From assembly GCF_014892575.1 (NCBI RefSeq), contig NZ_JADBGI010000015.1, forward strand, positions 96,099 to 160,098: a stretch of DNA of 64,000 nt. The letters are read 5' to 3'. Shown here piece by piece: positions 33,221 through 43,219 of the stretch. The notes beneath the pieces are model-generated. The model searched no databases. It saw nothing but the letters and a program-made list of their open reading frames with translations, and was not told the origin of the DNA. Every line of letters begins with the position of its first letter. Positions within the stretch are counted from its first letter, which is position 1. This DNA is from Nocardiopsis coralli. Lineage in GTDB: Bacteria; Actinomycetota; Actinomycetes; Streptosporangiales; Streptosporangiaceae. A program made the position numbers and the translations under genes.

Positions 33221-34936
33221 TCACACGAGCAGGTCGAGGGCCTCGTCGACGGCCGTCTGGAGGCGGCGGCGCAGGTCGGCGCCGGCCGCGCGCGAGGTGC
33301 ACACCTCGATGATGCGCAGCCCCTCGCCCATGAGCGCCTTGGACAGGTCCCCGGCCCACTCCAGGCGTGTGTAGGGAAGGTCGGCCACGGCGGCGATGCG
33401 TTCCATGGACAGCCCGTGCGGGGTTCCGAAGACCCGCTCGAAGTCGGGGTGGCCCGCCTGTTCGAGACCGGAGAAGATCCCGCCGCCGTCGTTGTTGACG
33501 ACCACGATCGCCAGGTCGGGGCGGGGTTCGCCGGGGCCGATCACGAGCCCGTTCTGGTCGTGGATCATCGCCAGGTCGCCCAGGAGCGCGTAGGCGCGCC
33601 CCTCCCCCGTGCGCTGGTGGGACAGGGCGGCGCCCACGGCGGTGGAGACGGTGCCGTCGATGCCGCTGACCCCGCGGTTGCCGACCAGGCGCAGGCCGCA
33701 GCGGGCCGCCATGGTCGAGTCGAGGTCCCGGATGGGCATGCTGGATCCGGCGAACAGCAGGGAACCCGGATCCAGGTGCGCGGCCAGGTCGCGGGCCAGG
33801 CGGGGTTCACTGAGCGTTTCCTCGGCGTCCAGGACCCCGTCCACGGCCGCACGGGCCGCGTTCTCGGCCCGCTGCCACGATCGTGACCACGCCGTGTCGG
33901 CGGGGCCCGCCTGCTGCGTGCGGGCGGGCGGGGCCACGGCCGCGACCACGTCGGTCGCGGTCCGGGTCGGGTCGGAGAAGGAGTCGGCCAGGTGGGCGGA
34001 GGGATCGCCCACCGCGTCGGCGGTGACCACGACGTGGCGGCGTGCACGCCTCAGGTAGGCCAGGACCTGTCGGGACAGGTTGGGCCGCCCCACGCTCACG
34101 ACGAGGTCGGGCGTGTGCTCGGCGGCGAACCGGGGCGAGGCCAGCAACTGACGGTAGGTGGAGACCGCGCCCGTGCGGCGGGCGTTGGAGGTGGGCTCGG
34201 CCAGCAGCGGCCACCCGGTGAGCTCCGACAGCGCCAGGAAGGGCACCGGGTCGTAGTCGCCGTCGCCGCACACGATGACGCCGCGCTCGGCGTCGGGCAG
34301 TTCGAAGGGCGCGGGTTCGGGGGCGCGCTGCGGACGCACGGTCCACGGGCCTCCGTCCTCGCGGCCGTCCAGCGGCTCGGGCCACTCCGGGCCCTCGTCC
34401 TCGTCGGGGGTGAGGGGCTCGCGGAAGGCCACGTTGAGGTGCACGGGACCGGGCCGGCCGCCGCGGGCCGAGGCCCATGCACGGCCGGTCAGCGAACGCC
34501 AGTAGGCGGCCATGCCCGGGACCGGGTCGGGTGTGCCGACCTCGGCGAACATGCGCACGGCGCTGCCGTACAGGCCGATCTGGTCGGCGGTCTGGTTGGC
34601 GCCGGTGCCGCGCAGTTCCGGGGGCCGGTCGGCGGTGAGCACCAGCAGTGGCACACCGGACTCGTCGGCCTCCATGACGGCGGGATGGAAATTGGCGGCG
34701 GCGGTGCCGGAGGTACAGACCACGGCCACGGGGGTGCGGGAGGCCCGCGCCAACCCCAGGGCCAGGAACGAGGCAGAGCGCTCGTCGACACGCACGTGCA
34801 CCCTGATGTCACCGTGGGCGACCAGGGCGAGCGCGAGCGGAGTCGAACGCGACCCGGGCGCGACGACGGCCTCGGTCAGGCCGCAGCGGGCCAGTTCGTC
34901 AACGAGGACCCGCGCCAGGGCGGTAGACGGATTCAT
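33221..34936 (-). CDS. menD: SEPHCHC synthase (menaquinone biosynthesis)
   Basis: 571 residues from ATG 34936; a TTG two codons upstream is possible. ThDP enzyme of menaquinone synthesis: adds a succinyl unit from 2-oxoglutarate to isochorismate. Visible marks are PGSRSTPLALAL near the N-terminus, the catalytic-Glu region VDERSASFLALG, TSGTAAANFHPAVMEA, and the ThDP motif GDLAMIHDQNGL...VNNDGGGIF near residue 450. First of the menD-menC-menB block by proximity, though it reads last on the minus strand. No ribosome-binding site of note. Confidence 0.9.
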   Translation of the reverse strand: MNPSTALARVLVDELARCGLTEAVVAPGSRSTPLALALVAHGDIRVHVRVDERSASFLALGLARASRTPVAVVCTSGTAAANFHPAVMEADESGVPLLVLTADRPPELRGTGANQTADQIGLYGSAVRMFAEVGTPDPVPGMAAYWRSLTGRAWASARGGRPGPVHLNVAFREPLTPDEDEGPEWPEPLDGREDGGPWTVRPQRAPEPAPFELPDAERGVIVCGDGDYDPVPFLALSELTGWPLLAEPTSNARRTGAVSTYRQLLASPRFAAEHTPDLVVSVGRPNLSRQVLAYLRRARRHVVVTADAVGDPSAHLADSFSDPTRTATDVVAAVAPPARTQQAGPADTAWSRSWQRAENAARAAVDGVLDAEETLSEPRLARDLAAHLDPGSLLFAGSSMPIRDLDSTMAARCGLRLVGNRGVSGIDGTVSTAVGAALSHQRTGEGRAYALLGDLAMIHDQNGLVIGPGEPRPDLAIVVVNNDGGGIFSGLEQAGHPDFERVFGTPHGLSMERIAAVADLPYTRLEWAGDLSKALMGEGLRIIEVCTSRAAGADLRRRLQTAVDEALDLLV

Positions 34937-35052
34937 CCACAACGCTTTCGTTCGTCAAGGTGTGTACCAATTCCCAGTCAACCCGCTCGGCGGCCCCGGT
35001 GCGAGCCGACCCGGCTGTGAGATCCGGCGCGGTCCCCGTCGCGGGGGCCGCC

Positions 35053-36024
35053 TCAGCGGCCCTGCCCCGCCTTCCTGGCGGCCTCGGCGCGCTCGCGCCA
35101 GCCGGCCGGGTCGGTCTCGACCGCACGCAGGTGTTCCTCGTCGACGGCGGCCGGGCGGACCGGCAGGGCACCGTCGACCGGCAGCAGCGGTTCGGCGGTG
35201 ACGTCGCCGGTGAGCATCTGGACCGTGGCGAGCCCGCACGCGTAGGGCAGTTCGGGCAGGGCGGCGGCCAGGGCCACACCCGCGGCGATCCCGACGGAGG
35301 TCTCCACGGCGCTGGAGACGACCACCGGGAGCCCGCAGGCCTCGGCGATCTCCAGGGCCGGACGGACCCCGCCCAGGGGCTGGACCTTGAGCACGACCAC
35401 GTCGGCGGCCTCGGCGGCGCGGACCTTGAGCGGGTCCTCGGCCTTGCGGATCGACTCGTCGGCGGCCACGGGCACGTCGACGCGGCGGCGGACGCGGGCC
35501 AGCTCCTCCAGGCTCGCGCAGGGCTGCTCGGCGTACTCCAGGCCGAAGCGGTCCAGCTCGGTGATCATGGAGACGGCGGTGTCGGCGTCCCAGGCCCCGT
35601 TGGCGTCCACACGGATCCGACCCCCGGGGCCGAGGGCGTCGCGGACGGCCTCGACGCGGGCGAGGTCCTCGGCCGGGTCCTGGCCCTTCTCGGCGACCTT
35701 GACCTTGGCGGTGGCACAGCCCCCGGACGCCACGATCTGCGCCGCGCGTTCGGGCCCGACGGCGGGCACGGTCACGTTGACCGGGACGGTCGTGCGCACG
35801 GGCTCGGGCCAACCGGTGTGGGCTGCCTCGACGCACGCCTGCCACCAGCGCGAGCTCTCCCGGGGGCCGTACTCGGCGAACGGGGAGAACTCGCCCCAGC
35901 CGGCGGGACCGTGCACGAGGAGCCCCTCGCGCACGGTGATCCCGCGGAACCGGTTGCGCAGGCCGATCGCGTACGCACGCCCCCCGGCGGATCCGGCCGC
36001 CGGGGGCGGGACCGGGCGGCTCAC
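35053..36024 (-). CDS. menC: o-Succinylbenzoate synthase
   Basis: 323 residues from GTG 36024, overlapping the menB stop (GTGA). Enolase-superfamily enzyme: K107 and K109 (AKVKV), metal ligands D140-x-N142, E166 (YAEQP) and D189 (ADES) are in place. It dehydrates SHCHC to o-succinylbenzoate. The length is normal for the actinobacterial MenC. It is coupled to menB and lies 116 nt before menD. Confidence 0.9.
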   Translation of the reverse strand: MSRPVPPPAAGSAGGRAYAIGLRNRFRGITVREGLLVHGPAGWGEFSPFAEYGPRESSRWWQACVEAAHTGWPEPVRTTVPVNVTVPAVGPERAAQIVASGGCATAKVKVAEKGQDPAEDLARVEAVRDALGPGGRIRVDANGAWDADTAVSMITELDRFGLEYAEQPCASLEELARVRRRVDVPVAADESIRKAEDPLKVRAAEAADVVVLKVQPLGGVRPALEIAEACGLPVVVSSAVETSVGIAAGVALAAALPELPYACGLATVQMLTGDVTAEPLLPVDGALPVRPAAVDEEHLRAVETDPAGWRERAEAARKAGQGR

Positions 36025-36860
36025 GGGCGGCGCGGGTACTTGTCGAACTCGGGGCGGCGCTTCTCCTTGAACGCGTCGCGGCCCTCCTGGGCCTCCTCGC
36101 TCATGTAGTAGAGCATCGTCGCGTCACCGGCGAACTGCTGCATGCCCGCGGCACCGTCACTGACGGCGTTGATGGCGCCCTTGACCATGCGCAGGGCCAG
36201 CGGGGACTTGTCGAGCATCTCGCGCGCCCACTGCACCGTCTCCTTCTCGAGGTCGGCGAGGGGCACGACGGTGTTGACCATGCCCATCTCGCGGGCCTCC
36301 TGCGCGTCGTACTGGCGGCACAGGTACCAGATCTCGCGGGCCTTCTTCAGGCCGACGGTCTCGGCGAGCAGCCAGGAGCCGTAACCACCGTCGAAGGAGC
36401 CGACCTTGGGGCCGGTCTGGCCGAAGCGGGCGTTGTCGGCGGCGATGGTGAGGTCGCAGCACACCTGGAGGACGTTGCCGCCGCCGATGGACCAGCCGGC
36501 GACCATGCAGATGACCGGCTTTGGCAGGCGGCGGATCTGGACCTGCAGGTCGAGCACGTTGAGGCGGCCGATGCCCTGCTTGGCCACGGCGTCGTCGCCC
36601 ATGTAACCATCGTCGCCGCGGATCTTCTGGTCCCCGCCGGAGCAGAACGCCTGGTCGCCGGCGCCGGTGAAGATGATCACACCGACTTCGGCGTCGTCGC
36701 GGGCGATGTTGAAGGCCTGCTGCAGCTCGAAGAGCGTCTGGGGCCGGAAGGCGTTGTGCCGCTCGGGGCGGTTGATCGTGATCTTGGCGATGCCCTCCGC
36801 GGTCTCGTAGATGATGTCGGAATACTCGCCCGACCGCTGCCAGTCGATCACGCTGCTCAC
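36021..36860 (-). CDS. menB: 1,4-Dihydroxy-2-naphthoyl-CoA synthase
   Basis: 279 residues from GTG 36860 (AAAGG upstream). Crotonase-fold enzyme that closes the naphthoquinone ring from o-succinylbenzoyl-CoA. MenB marks: [38 protein letters not shown] and [16 protein letters not shown]. First gene of the minus-strand men block, divergent from menE. Confidence 0.93.
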   Translation of the reverse strand: MSSVIDWQRSGEYSDIIYETAEGIAKITINRPERHNAFRPQTLFELQQAFNIARDDAEVGVIIFTGAGDQAFCSGGDQKIRGDDGYMGDDAVAKQGIGRLNVLDLQVQIRRLPKPVICMVAGWSIGGGNVLQVCCDLTIAADNARFGQTGPKVGSFDGGYGSWLLAETVGLKKAREIWYLCRQYDAQEAREMGMVNTVVPLADLEKETVQWAREMLDKSPLALRMVKGAINAVSDGAAGMQQFAGDATMLYYMSEEAQEGRDAFKEKRRPEFDKYPRRP

Positions 36861-37032
36861 GGCTACTGCCTTTTCCTCACGGGGACACTGGGGACGCGCG
36901 GTGCGCATCGGATGCACGGTACGCCCGAACGTCAACTTTATGCATTCTGCCAGCCCGTCCGGGACTCCCCTGCCCCGGGCCCGCGACGTGGGCGGGGACG
37001 GGCGCGGCCGGGGCGGACATATCCTGGCGGGC

Positions 37033-38280
37033 GTGGTTAGCCAGAGCGTCGAGCCGTCCCCCGCCCCTTCCCGCGCCTCCTCGGGAGGTCGCGCGCTGCG
37101 GGCGGCGGTGGGGTTGTCCCCCGAGCGGATCACCGAGCTGTACGCGCGTGCACTGGAGGGCGAGGGCCCGGCCCTGCTCCCGGTGCCGGCTGGTACCCCC
37201 GACGCCCGGGCGCGCGAGCTGCTGGAGGCGATGCGCCCGGACTCGGTGCTGACCCCTGAGGGCGAGACCCCCTTGGAGGGAGGAACCCCGGTCGGCGAGG
37301 ACACCGCGCTGGTGGTGACGACCTCCGGGTCGACCGGCGCGCCGAAGGGTGTGGAGCTGTCCGCGGCTGCGCTGCTCGCGTCGGCACGGGCGTCGGTGGA
37401 GCGCATCGGGGCCGCGCCCGGTGACACCTGGTTGTGTGTGCTGCCGGCCGGCCACATCTCGGGCCTGCAGGTCATCACCCGCGCCCTGGCCATGGACACC
37501 GAACCCGTGCACGCCCCCTTCGACACCGACGGTGTGGCCGAGCTGGCCGAGCGCCTGACCCCGCACGTGTCGCTGGTCCCCACGCAGCTGCGCCGCCTGC
37601 TCGCGGCCGGCGCGGACGTGAGCCGGTTCGGCTCGGTCCTGCTGGGCGGGGCCGCGGCCGAACCCGAGCTGTTGGAGCGCGCCCGTGACGCCGGGGCGCG
37701 GGTCATGACCACCTACGGCATGAGCGAGACCTGCGGCGGGTGTGTCTACGACGGCGTTCCCCTCGACGGGGTCCGCGCCGAGGTGGAGCCCGAGGAGCCG
37801 GACGGTCCGGGACGGATCGTGCTCTCGGGGCCGGTCCTGGCGAGCGGGTACCGGTACCCGACGGGCTCAGAACCGGGACCCGACCCGTTCGACCTCGAGC
37901 CCTCCGGTCGCCGTGTGCTGCGCACCCAGGACCTGGGCCGGTTCGAGAACGGGCGCCTGCGCGTGCTGGGCCGGGTCGACGAGGTCATCAACACCGGCGG
38001 GCACAAGGTCGTTCCGGGCCAGGTCAACACCTTGCTGAGCGCCCACCCCGGGGTGGCCGAGTCGGTCGTGGTGGGACGCCGCGACCCGGAGTGGGGCCAG
38101 CGGGTGAGCGCCGTGGTGGTCCCGGCCGACGCCGGCGCCCCTCCGACCCTGGAGCAGTTGCGGACGTGCGTGCGCGAACACCTGCCCGCCTACGCGGCCC
38201 CGCGCGAGCTCGACCTGCGCACGTCGATCCCGCTCCTGGCGTCGGGCAAACCGGACCTCCGGGCCCTGCGGGAGGCCTGA
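37033..38280 (+). CDS. menE: o-Succinylbenzoate-CoA ligase
   Basis: 415 residues from GTG 37033. ANL-superfamily adenylating enzyme with P-loop [10 protein letters not shown] (about residues 98-107), the [11 protein letters not shown] segment and the C-terminal hinge [14 protein letters not shown]. It activates o-succinylbenzoate with CoA, supplying the MenB substrate. It is short for an ANL protein, as is usual for actinobacterial MenE. It is divergent from menB; no strong ribosome-binding site is visible. Confidence 0.9.
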   Translation: MVSQSVEPSPAPSRASSGGRALRAAVGLSPERITELYARALEGEGPALLPVPAGTPDARARELLEAMRPDSVLTPEGETPLEGGTPVGEDTALVVTTSGSTGAPKGVELSAAALLASARASVERIGAAPGDTWLCVLPAGHISGLQVITRALAMDTEPVHAPFDTDGVAELAERLTPHVSLVPTQLRRLLAAGADVSRFGSVLLGGAAAEPELLERARDAGARVMTTYGMSETCGGCVYDGVPLDGVRAEVEPEEPDGPGRIVLSGPVLASGYRYPTGSEPGPDPFDLEPSGRRVLRTQDLGRFENGRLRVLGRVDEVINTGGHKVVPGQVNTLLSAHPGVAESVVVGRRDPEWGQRVSAVVVPADAGAPPTLEQLRTCVREHLPAYAAPRELDLRTSIPLLASGKPDLRALREA

Positions 38281-38786
38281 GCGGCGTCCGGGGACGATCG
38301 GGGGACGAAGCGGCGTTTACCGGTGCGCTCCCAACCCGTGGGACCCTGGGGCCGGAGCAGCGCGTGTGCCCATCGGCCCGGTCGGGGTGCACACGGCACG
38401 GGAGCCCTCCGGCCGCGCGATGATGCGGGGGTCCGGGGAACTTCCGGAGGCTTCTTCGCGTCTACCCGAGTATCCGGTCCTTCGGCCCCTCAGTCCCAAG
38501 GAGGCCCGCGGTTGGCTACTGCCATCGGCCCACCCGTCCGCGTCCCCGTGCCCTCCCCCGGGTCCGGGGGTACTCGGTCCTGCCGCGACCCCTCAGGGGC
38601 GGTTCCCTTTACCCGCTCCGGCGATCAGATGGCCACTGGCGACACAGTGACTTATGCCACTCTCGCCGATATGCAATCGAGACAGGGAACATTTGACTCC
38701 CCGACACGTTGGACATATTGGCGCGTCCAGTCGGCGGGAACCCTCCGCCGCGTGCCAATCGCCGAGGAAGGGAGGGAGTTGCCCGG
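38281..38786 (+). promoter_or_regulatory. Long leader region of the sigma factor gene
   Basis: 506 bp between menE and the sigma factor. The open frames across it do not look like genes. The last 170 bp drop in GC (ATTTGACTCC, TTGGACATATTGG), which suits one or more promoters of the sigma gene. GGGAGGGAG at about 38769-38777 is a strong ribosome-binding site for ATG 38787. Confidence 0.5.
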
Positions 38787-40217
38787 ATGACAAGCACTGG
38801 CATGACCGCTTCGGAAGACACGGACCTCACGGACCAGACGGATCACGAAGCGACGGCCGGCAGCGCTCCGACCGAGGAGATCACCGTCGACGCGGCCCTG
38901 ACCGACCTGATCACCCGAGGCCGTGCGCAGGGACAGGTGTCCCTCTCCGAACTGCGCACCGCCTTCACCGCGGCCGGAGTCTCCGCCTCCGAGGGCCGCA
39001 CCATCCTGCGTGAACTCACCGAGAACGGGGTCCGCCTCTCCAAGAGCGGCGACGACTCCGCACTGGTGGCCGACCCTGACGCCGAGGACGACGTGCTGGA
39101 AGACACTCTGATCGCCACGGTGCTCGACACCGACGAGGCACCCAAGGCCGCATCCGGCAAGGTCGCGCCCCGCAAGGGCTCCTCCACACGGAGGAAGCCC
39201 CGTTCGCCGCGGCGCGCCAAGAAGGCCGAGAACACCCAGACCAACCCCGACCCGGACTCCGGCGAGGCCGACCTCGACGACCAGTCCCCCGCGATGGGCG
39301 ACTCGGTCCACACCTACCTGAAGGCGATCGGTCGCCGTCAGCTGCTCACCGCCGAGCAGGAGGTCGACCTGGCCAAGCGTGTGGAGGCCGGGCTCTACGC
39401 CGAGTACCGCCTGGGCCAGCACGGTGAGGTCGACGAGTCCTACGACCTGGCCCCGGTCGAGCGCGACGAGCTCGAGTGGGTGGCCGAGGACGGCCGCACC
39501 GCCAAGTCGCACATGCTCGAGGCCAACCTGCGCCTGGTCGTGTCGGTGGCCAAGAAGTACAGCGACCGCGGGATGTCCCTGCTGGACGTGGTCCAGGAGG
39601 GCAACCTCGGGCTGATCCGCGCGGTCGAGAAGTTCGACTACACCAAGGGCTTCAAGTTCTCCACCTACGCCATGTGGTGGATCCGCCAGGCCATCCAGCG
39701 CGGCTTCGCCGACTCCGCGCGCACCATCCGCCTGCCCGTGCACGTGCTCGAGCTGCTCAGCAAGGTCAGCCGTCTGGAGCGCGACATGCACCAGGCGCTG
39801 GGCCGCGAGCCCACGCCCGAGGAGCTGGCGCTGGAGTTGGACAAGACGCCGACGCAGATCGAGGAACTGCTGCGTGTGACGCGCCAGCCCATCAGCCTCG
39901 ACTCCACCATCGGCGAGGACGGCGAGACGCGCATCGGCGACCTCATCGAGGACGTGGACGCCTCGGAGGCCTCCGAGGTGGTCGACCGCCAGCTCATGGC
40001 CGACCAGCTGCGCAACGCGTTGTCGGACCTCGAGCCGCGCGAGGCGACGATCATGTCCCTGCGCTTCGGCCTCATGGACGGCCGTCCGCGAACCCTGGAC
40101 GAGATCGGCAAGCACCTCGGCCTCACCCGTGAGCGCATCCGGCAGCTGGAGAAGCAGTCGTTGTCCAAGCTGCGGCACCCGAGCCGGGCACAGCAGCTCC
40201 TCGACTTCGCGAGTTAG
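38787..40217 (+). CDS. RpoD/HrdB-like sigma-70 factor
   Basis: 476 residues from ATG 38787. An acidic N-terminus with a HrdB-like region 1.1 is followed by a Lys/Arg/Pro-rich linker, region 1.2 (about 170-200), region 2 (about 241-310, including the -10-reading helix KGFKFSTYAMWWIRQAI), region 3 and region 4 with HTH LTRERIRQLEKQSL (about 447-462). All core regions are complete. Some positions differ from the actinobacterial principal sigma: QRGFADSARTIRLPVH and a C-terminus ending LLDFAS rather than the usual LRDYLD. It may be the principal sigma factor of this lineage or a group 2 paralogue; the sequence alone does not settle it. Confidence 0.85.
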   Translation: MTSTGMTASEDTDLTDQTDHEATAGSAPTEEITVDAALTDLITRGRAQGQVSLSELRTAFTAAGVSASEGRTILRELTENGVRLSKSGDDSALVADPDAEDDVLEDTLIATVLDTDEAPKAASGKVAPRKGSSTRRKPRSPRRAKKAENTQTNPDPDSGEADLDDQSPAMGDSVHTYLKAIGRRQLLTAEQEVDLAKRVEAGLYAEYRLGQHGEVDESYDLAPVERDELEWVAEDGRTAKSHMLEANLRLVVSVAKKYSDRGMSLLDVVQEGNLGLIRAVEKFDYTKGFKFSTYAMWWIRQAIQRGFADSARTIRLPVHVLELLSKVSRLERDMHQALGREPTPEELALELDKTPTQIEELLRVTRQPISLDSTIGEDGETRIGDLIEDVDASEASEVVDRQLMADQLRNALSDLEPREATIMSLRFGLMDGRPRTLDEIGKHLGLTRERIRQLEKQSLSKLRHPSRAQQLLDFAS

Positions 40218-40247
40218 AGGACCTGCCGTAACCGGCCGAACGACGTA

Positions 40248-40275
40248 GGGGGCCGTCCCATCGGGGACGGCCCCC
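40248..40275 (+). terminator. Terminator after the sigma factor gene
   Basis: GGGGGCCGTCCC atcg GGGACGGCCCCC, a perfect 12-bp stem with a tetraloop, 30 nt past the stop. Confidence 0.85.
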
Positions 40276-40354
40276 ACGTCTGTCTCAGGGCTGTCCCTGA
40301 CTGTGCCCGGGTCTGCGGGGCGATCGGGGCATCGACCGGCGGCACGGTGCGACC

Positions 40355-40717
40355 ATGGAGGGCATGGACGACCACTCCTCCACACAGCGCAGGGACGAAC
40401 TCGCCGCCGCACTGCGGGCCGGCCGGGAACTGGGGCCCGAGTACGACGAGGCCCTGGCCGCGTCCGTGGTCGAGAACGTGGACGCCACCATCGACGAGAA
40501 GGTGCGCCGCCAGGTGGAGGCCCAGCTGCGCAAGGACCGGCCCAAGGTCGGGGTGCCCTCCAACACGGTGCGGCTCGTGCTGTCCCTGGTGACGCTGGGT
40601 CTGAGCCTTCCGATCACCGCGATCGTGGTGACCCTGGGGCCGCCCGGCGTGCTGCCCCTGGTGTGGCTGGGGATGATCGCCTTCTACATCGTCTCCGTGC
40701 TGGGACTGCGCCGCTGA
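40355..40717 (+). CDS. Small membrane protein, function unknown
   Basis: 120 residues from ATG 40355 (ATG 40364 is an alternative). A charged N-terminal helix (about 10-65) precedes two membrane helices (about 70-90 and 96-116). The protein looks like the small two-helix proteins often seen in actinobacteria, but I know no function. A terminator shared with the next convergent gene follows. Confidence 0.65.
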   Translation: MEGMDDHSSTQRRDELAAALRAGRELGPEYDEALAASVVENVDATIDEKVRRQVEAQLRKDRPKVGVPSNTVRLVLSLVTLGLSLPITAIVVTLGPPGVLPLVWLGMIAFYIVSVLGLRR

Positions 40718-40738
40718 GCGCCGTGTCCCGGGAACGCC

Positions 40739-40772
40739 GAGGGGGCGGGGCCCCACTGGACCCCGCCCCCTC
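40739..40772. terminator. Bidirectional terminator
   Basis: GAGGGGGCGGGG / CCCCGCCCCCTC with a 10-nt loop, between convergent stops at 40717 and 40791. Confidence 0.8.
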
Positions 40773-40790
40773 CGTCACGTGCGTAGCGCC

Positions 40791-41192
40791 TCAGCAGGCG
40801 TCGAGGATGGCCTCCTCGGTCTCGGCCATCCGGTCGGCGCCCTCGGTGACCAGCGACGGGTCCTGCTCGTCGATGCCGTCGAGGAGGTAGGCCGTGGCCT
40901 CGGTCCGCTCGTAGGCGGTCTCCTGCTTGTTGCCGCTCAGGTTCTCCTCGAGCACGACCATGTCCTCGTAGTGGGCGTCCAGGATGTCGAGGTGCTGCTC
41001 CTGGGGTTCGATGCCGTCCTCGACGTAGTCCTGGTAGACGCTCTGCGCGGCCATCCCGATCTCGCCGATCTCGGCCTCGACGTTCTGGCACGCCGACCGT
41101 GCCTCGGCGTTCGTGCAGGAGGTCAGCGCCAGAGGGAGCGCCACCATCGCGACGAGGGCGAGGGGGCGCTGGGGGTGGCGAAGGTGCAACAC
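40791..41192 (-). CDS. Small putative lipoprotein
   Basis: 133 residues. Signal peptide with lipobox LTSC (Cys about 26) followed by an acidic, mostly helical domain with two Cys (in RSACQNVE and the C-terminal DAC). No family recognised. It is on the minus strand, 111 nt after the start-side of the Gly-Arg-rich gene, which reads the same way. Confidence 0.65.
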   Translation of the reverse strand: MLHLRHPQRPLALVAMVALPLALTSCTNAEARSACQNVEAEIGEIGMAAQSVYQDYVEDGIEPQEQHLDILDAHYEDMVVLEENLSGNKQETAYERTEATAYLLDGIDEQDPSLVTEGADRMAETEEAILDAC

Positions 41193-41303
41193 GTGGGGTG
41201 CTCTTTCCGGACGGGTCTGGGGTCAACTCGGGGGGTGTCGCCGGGGGATGCAGCCCCGCGGGGGTCCACGGGGATGTGCGGGGGCGGGAGCAGTGAACCA
41301 GAT

Positions 41304-41792
41304 TCAGAACAACAACGCGAAGAACATGATCAGCAGGGCGATCGTCCCGATGAACAGGGCCACGACACAGCCGATGACGGCGCCGATGGGGTTGCGGCGC
41401 GGCGGGTAGGGGTGACCGCCGTGGTAATAGGGGTCGTGGTGGTAGTGGCGGCTGCGGCGCCACCCGTAGCCGTATCCACCGCCGTACCCGCCGCCGTACC
41501 CGCCGTACCATCGGCGCCGGGACGGGGCGGGCGGGGGCATGGGACCGCGTGCCATACCGGGGCCGCCGGCGCGGCTGCCGGGCGTGCCCGGGGACGTGCG
41601 GCGCCGGGGTGCACCGCCGCTGCGGGCCGCCCCGCCGATGCCGGGCGAGCTGCCGCCGCCACCGAAGGACTTGCCACCGCCGCCGCGGCCGCCGAAGGAC
41701 CTGCCGCCGCTGCGCCGCGAGCCTCCGCTCCGGCGCGAACCGCCGCCGCTGCGCCGGCCTCCGCCTCTGGATCCTCCGCCTCTCCTGGCCAT
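41304..41792 (-). CDS. Gly/Arg/Ser-rich protein with C-terminal membrane helix
   Basis: 162 residues from ATG 41792 (GGGAGGTG upstream). The first 60 residues are RGG/GGS repeats (RSGGGSRRSGGSRRSGG), then a Pro-rich stretch and a Gly-Tyr-rich run (YGGYGGGYGGGYGYGW), then HYHHDPYYHGGHPYPP, and a single membrane helix (about 138-160). A basic, disordered, aromatic-rich tail on one membrane anchor. I know no function; such RGG/GYG sequence can bind RNA or form condensates. Confidence 0.65.
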   Translation of the reverse strand: MARRGGGSRGGGRRSGGGSRRSGGSRRSGGRSFGGRGGGGKSFGGGGSSPGIGGAARSGGAPRRRTSPGTPGSRAGGPGMARGPMPPPAPSRRRWYGGYGGGYGGGYGYGWRRSRHYHHDPYYHGGHPYPPRRNPIGAVIGCVVALFIGTIALLIMFFALLF

Positions 41793-41977
41793 GGGCACCT
41801 CCCTGGGGGTCGAGTACGTGCCGCGCAGGGGACGGCGGCACAGATCGACCTTAACGGGAGGTCAGCGCGTCTCGGACGCCGAGCAGGGGGCAGGGCCGCT
41901 TCCGGACACGATGCAACCGGACGGGCGCGGGATCCGTCGTTGTCCCAGGCCCCGGTGGTGTGACGCGCAGTGCCGGG

Positions 41978-42340
41978 TCAGCTCTCCAGGGCAGCGCGCA
42001 GGATCCGGACGGCTTCCTCCTCGTCCAGGCCCACCCGCTGGATGACCTCGGCGTAGGCACGGGCCGCCTCCAGGGCCTCGGCCCGCTGGTCGTCACCGGA
42101 GGCCGCCACGAACGTTCCCGAGCGGCCCCGGGTCTCCACGACTCCGGCCTGTTCGAGCTCCCGATATGCACGGGCGACCGTGTTGACCGCCACCGAGAGC
42201 TGCCCGGACAGCGCCCGTACCGTCGGTAGTCGGTACCCGACGGGGAGCTCCCCGTTGGCCGCGGCGATCGCGACGATCGCCCGGATCTGCTCGTAGGGCG
42301 GAACCTTCGACGTTGGATCAATGCGGATGAAATCCGCCAT
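41978..42340 (-). CDS. GntR-family regulator (YtrA subfamily)
   Basis: 120 residues. N-terminal winged helix with the GntR pattern PPYEQIRAIVAIAAANGELPVGYRLPTVRALSGQLSVAVNTVARAYRELEQAGVVETRGRSGTFV, and a short C-terminal helix; no effector domain. That size is the YtrA subfamily, which usually controls a neighbouring ABC transporter or membrane proteins. Here the divergent DUF1345 gene is the nearest candidate target. Confidence 0.88.
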   Translation of the reverse strand: MADFIRIDPTSKVPPYEQIRAIVAIAAANGELPVGYRLPTVRALSGQLSVAVNTVARAYRELEQAGVVETRGRSGTFVAASGDDQRAEALEAARAYAEVIQRVGLDEEEAVRILRAALES

Positions 42341-42571
42341 CTCCTACCGCGCTCCCCACAGGGGCCCGTGGGCCCCGTCCCCGTCGACCGCGGGGGTCTG
42401 TCCTGGCCTGGTCGGGACCCAAACTACCCCGTGCGGCCCGCAGGTGCGTTCGTGCTGCCCGCCGCCGGCGCGACCTGCCCGGCGCGCGTCCATCGCGTTC
42501 GGTGCGGCCGCGACGGGGCAGGATGGGCCCCTGGCTCCGCACACCGGGTGGTCTCCGACCGGAGGAGGATC

Positions 42572-43219
42572 ATGCTCACGCTCAGACGGCTCACGATCCG
42601 CGCGACGTCCCGCCTGGCGGCATCACTGTTCATCGGGGTGGTCGGCGGGCTCCTGGCGGGCCTCTGGGCCGAGACCGCCCACGGCGCCCTGGTCGGGATC
42701 GCGGGTACGGCGGCGGTGTTCGCGGTCAGCGGGGCGGCCGTCCTGTGGCCGATGGACGCGGAGTCCACGCGCGAGGAATCCCTGCGGGAGACCTTCGGAC
42801 CGGTCCTCGACGAGCTCAGTGTCACCGTGGCCGGGCTGTGCGGGATCGGCGTGACCATCGCGATGCTGGTCCTGGGAGGCACGGACGCGGGTTACGTGCC
42901 GGCCCTCGTCGCTCTGTTGAGCGTGTTCATGCTCTGGGCCGGCCTCCACCTGATGTACGCCACCCATTACGCGTACCTGTACTACGACGAGGGCCGCCGG
43001 AGCGGGATCGATTTTGCGATCGATTCAGCGCCCTCGTACCGGGAGTTCATCTATTTCAGTTTCTCCATCGGCATCAGTTCGGGGATCCCCGGTGGAATGT
43101 CGGTGACGGACACGGGGATCATGTCCGTGGTGTTTCGCCACGGACTGCTGTCCTACGTTTTCAGAACGGTGATCATGGCGGTGGCCATCAACCTCGTGGT
43201 GGGTGTTTTCACCGGTTGA
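42572..43219 (+). CDS. DUF1345-family membrane protein
   Basis: 215 residues from ATG 42572 with a strong GGAGGAGG site. Five or six hydrophobic helices; the segment AYLYYDEGRRSGIDFAID and the C-terminal FRHGLLSYVFRTVIMAVAINLVVG are typical of DUF1345 integral membrane proteins. Function unknown. Its stop codon lies within a palindrome shared with the convergent HPP gene. Confidence 0.8.
   Translation: MLTLRRLTIRATSRLAASLFIGVVGGLLAGLWAETAHGALVGIAGTAAVFAVSGAAVLWPMDAESTREESLRETFGPVLDELSVTVAGLCGIGVTIAMLVLGGTDAGYVPALVALLSVFMLWAGLHLMYATHYAYLYYDEGRRSGIDFAIDSAPSYREFIYFSFSIGISSGIPGGMSVTDTGIMSVVFRHGLLSYVFRTVIMAVAINLVVGVFTG

Noticed and set aside
36861..37712. Extension of menB to 37712
   Set aside because: It would run antisense through menE, and homologues start at the GTG used here.
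38323..38790. A gene in the sigma factor leader
   Set aside because: No ribosome-binding site or recognisable sequence; composition is like other out-of-frame translations here.
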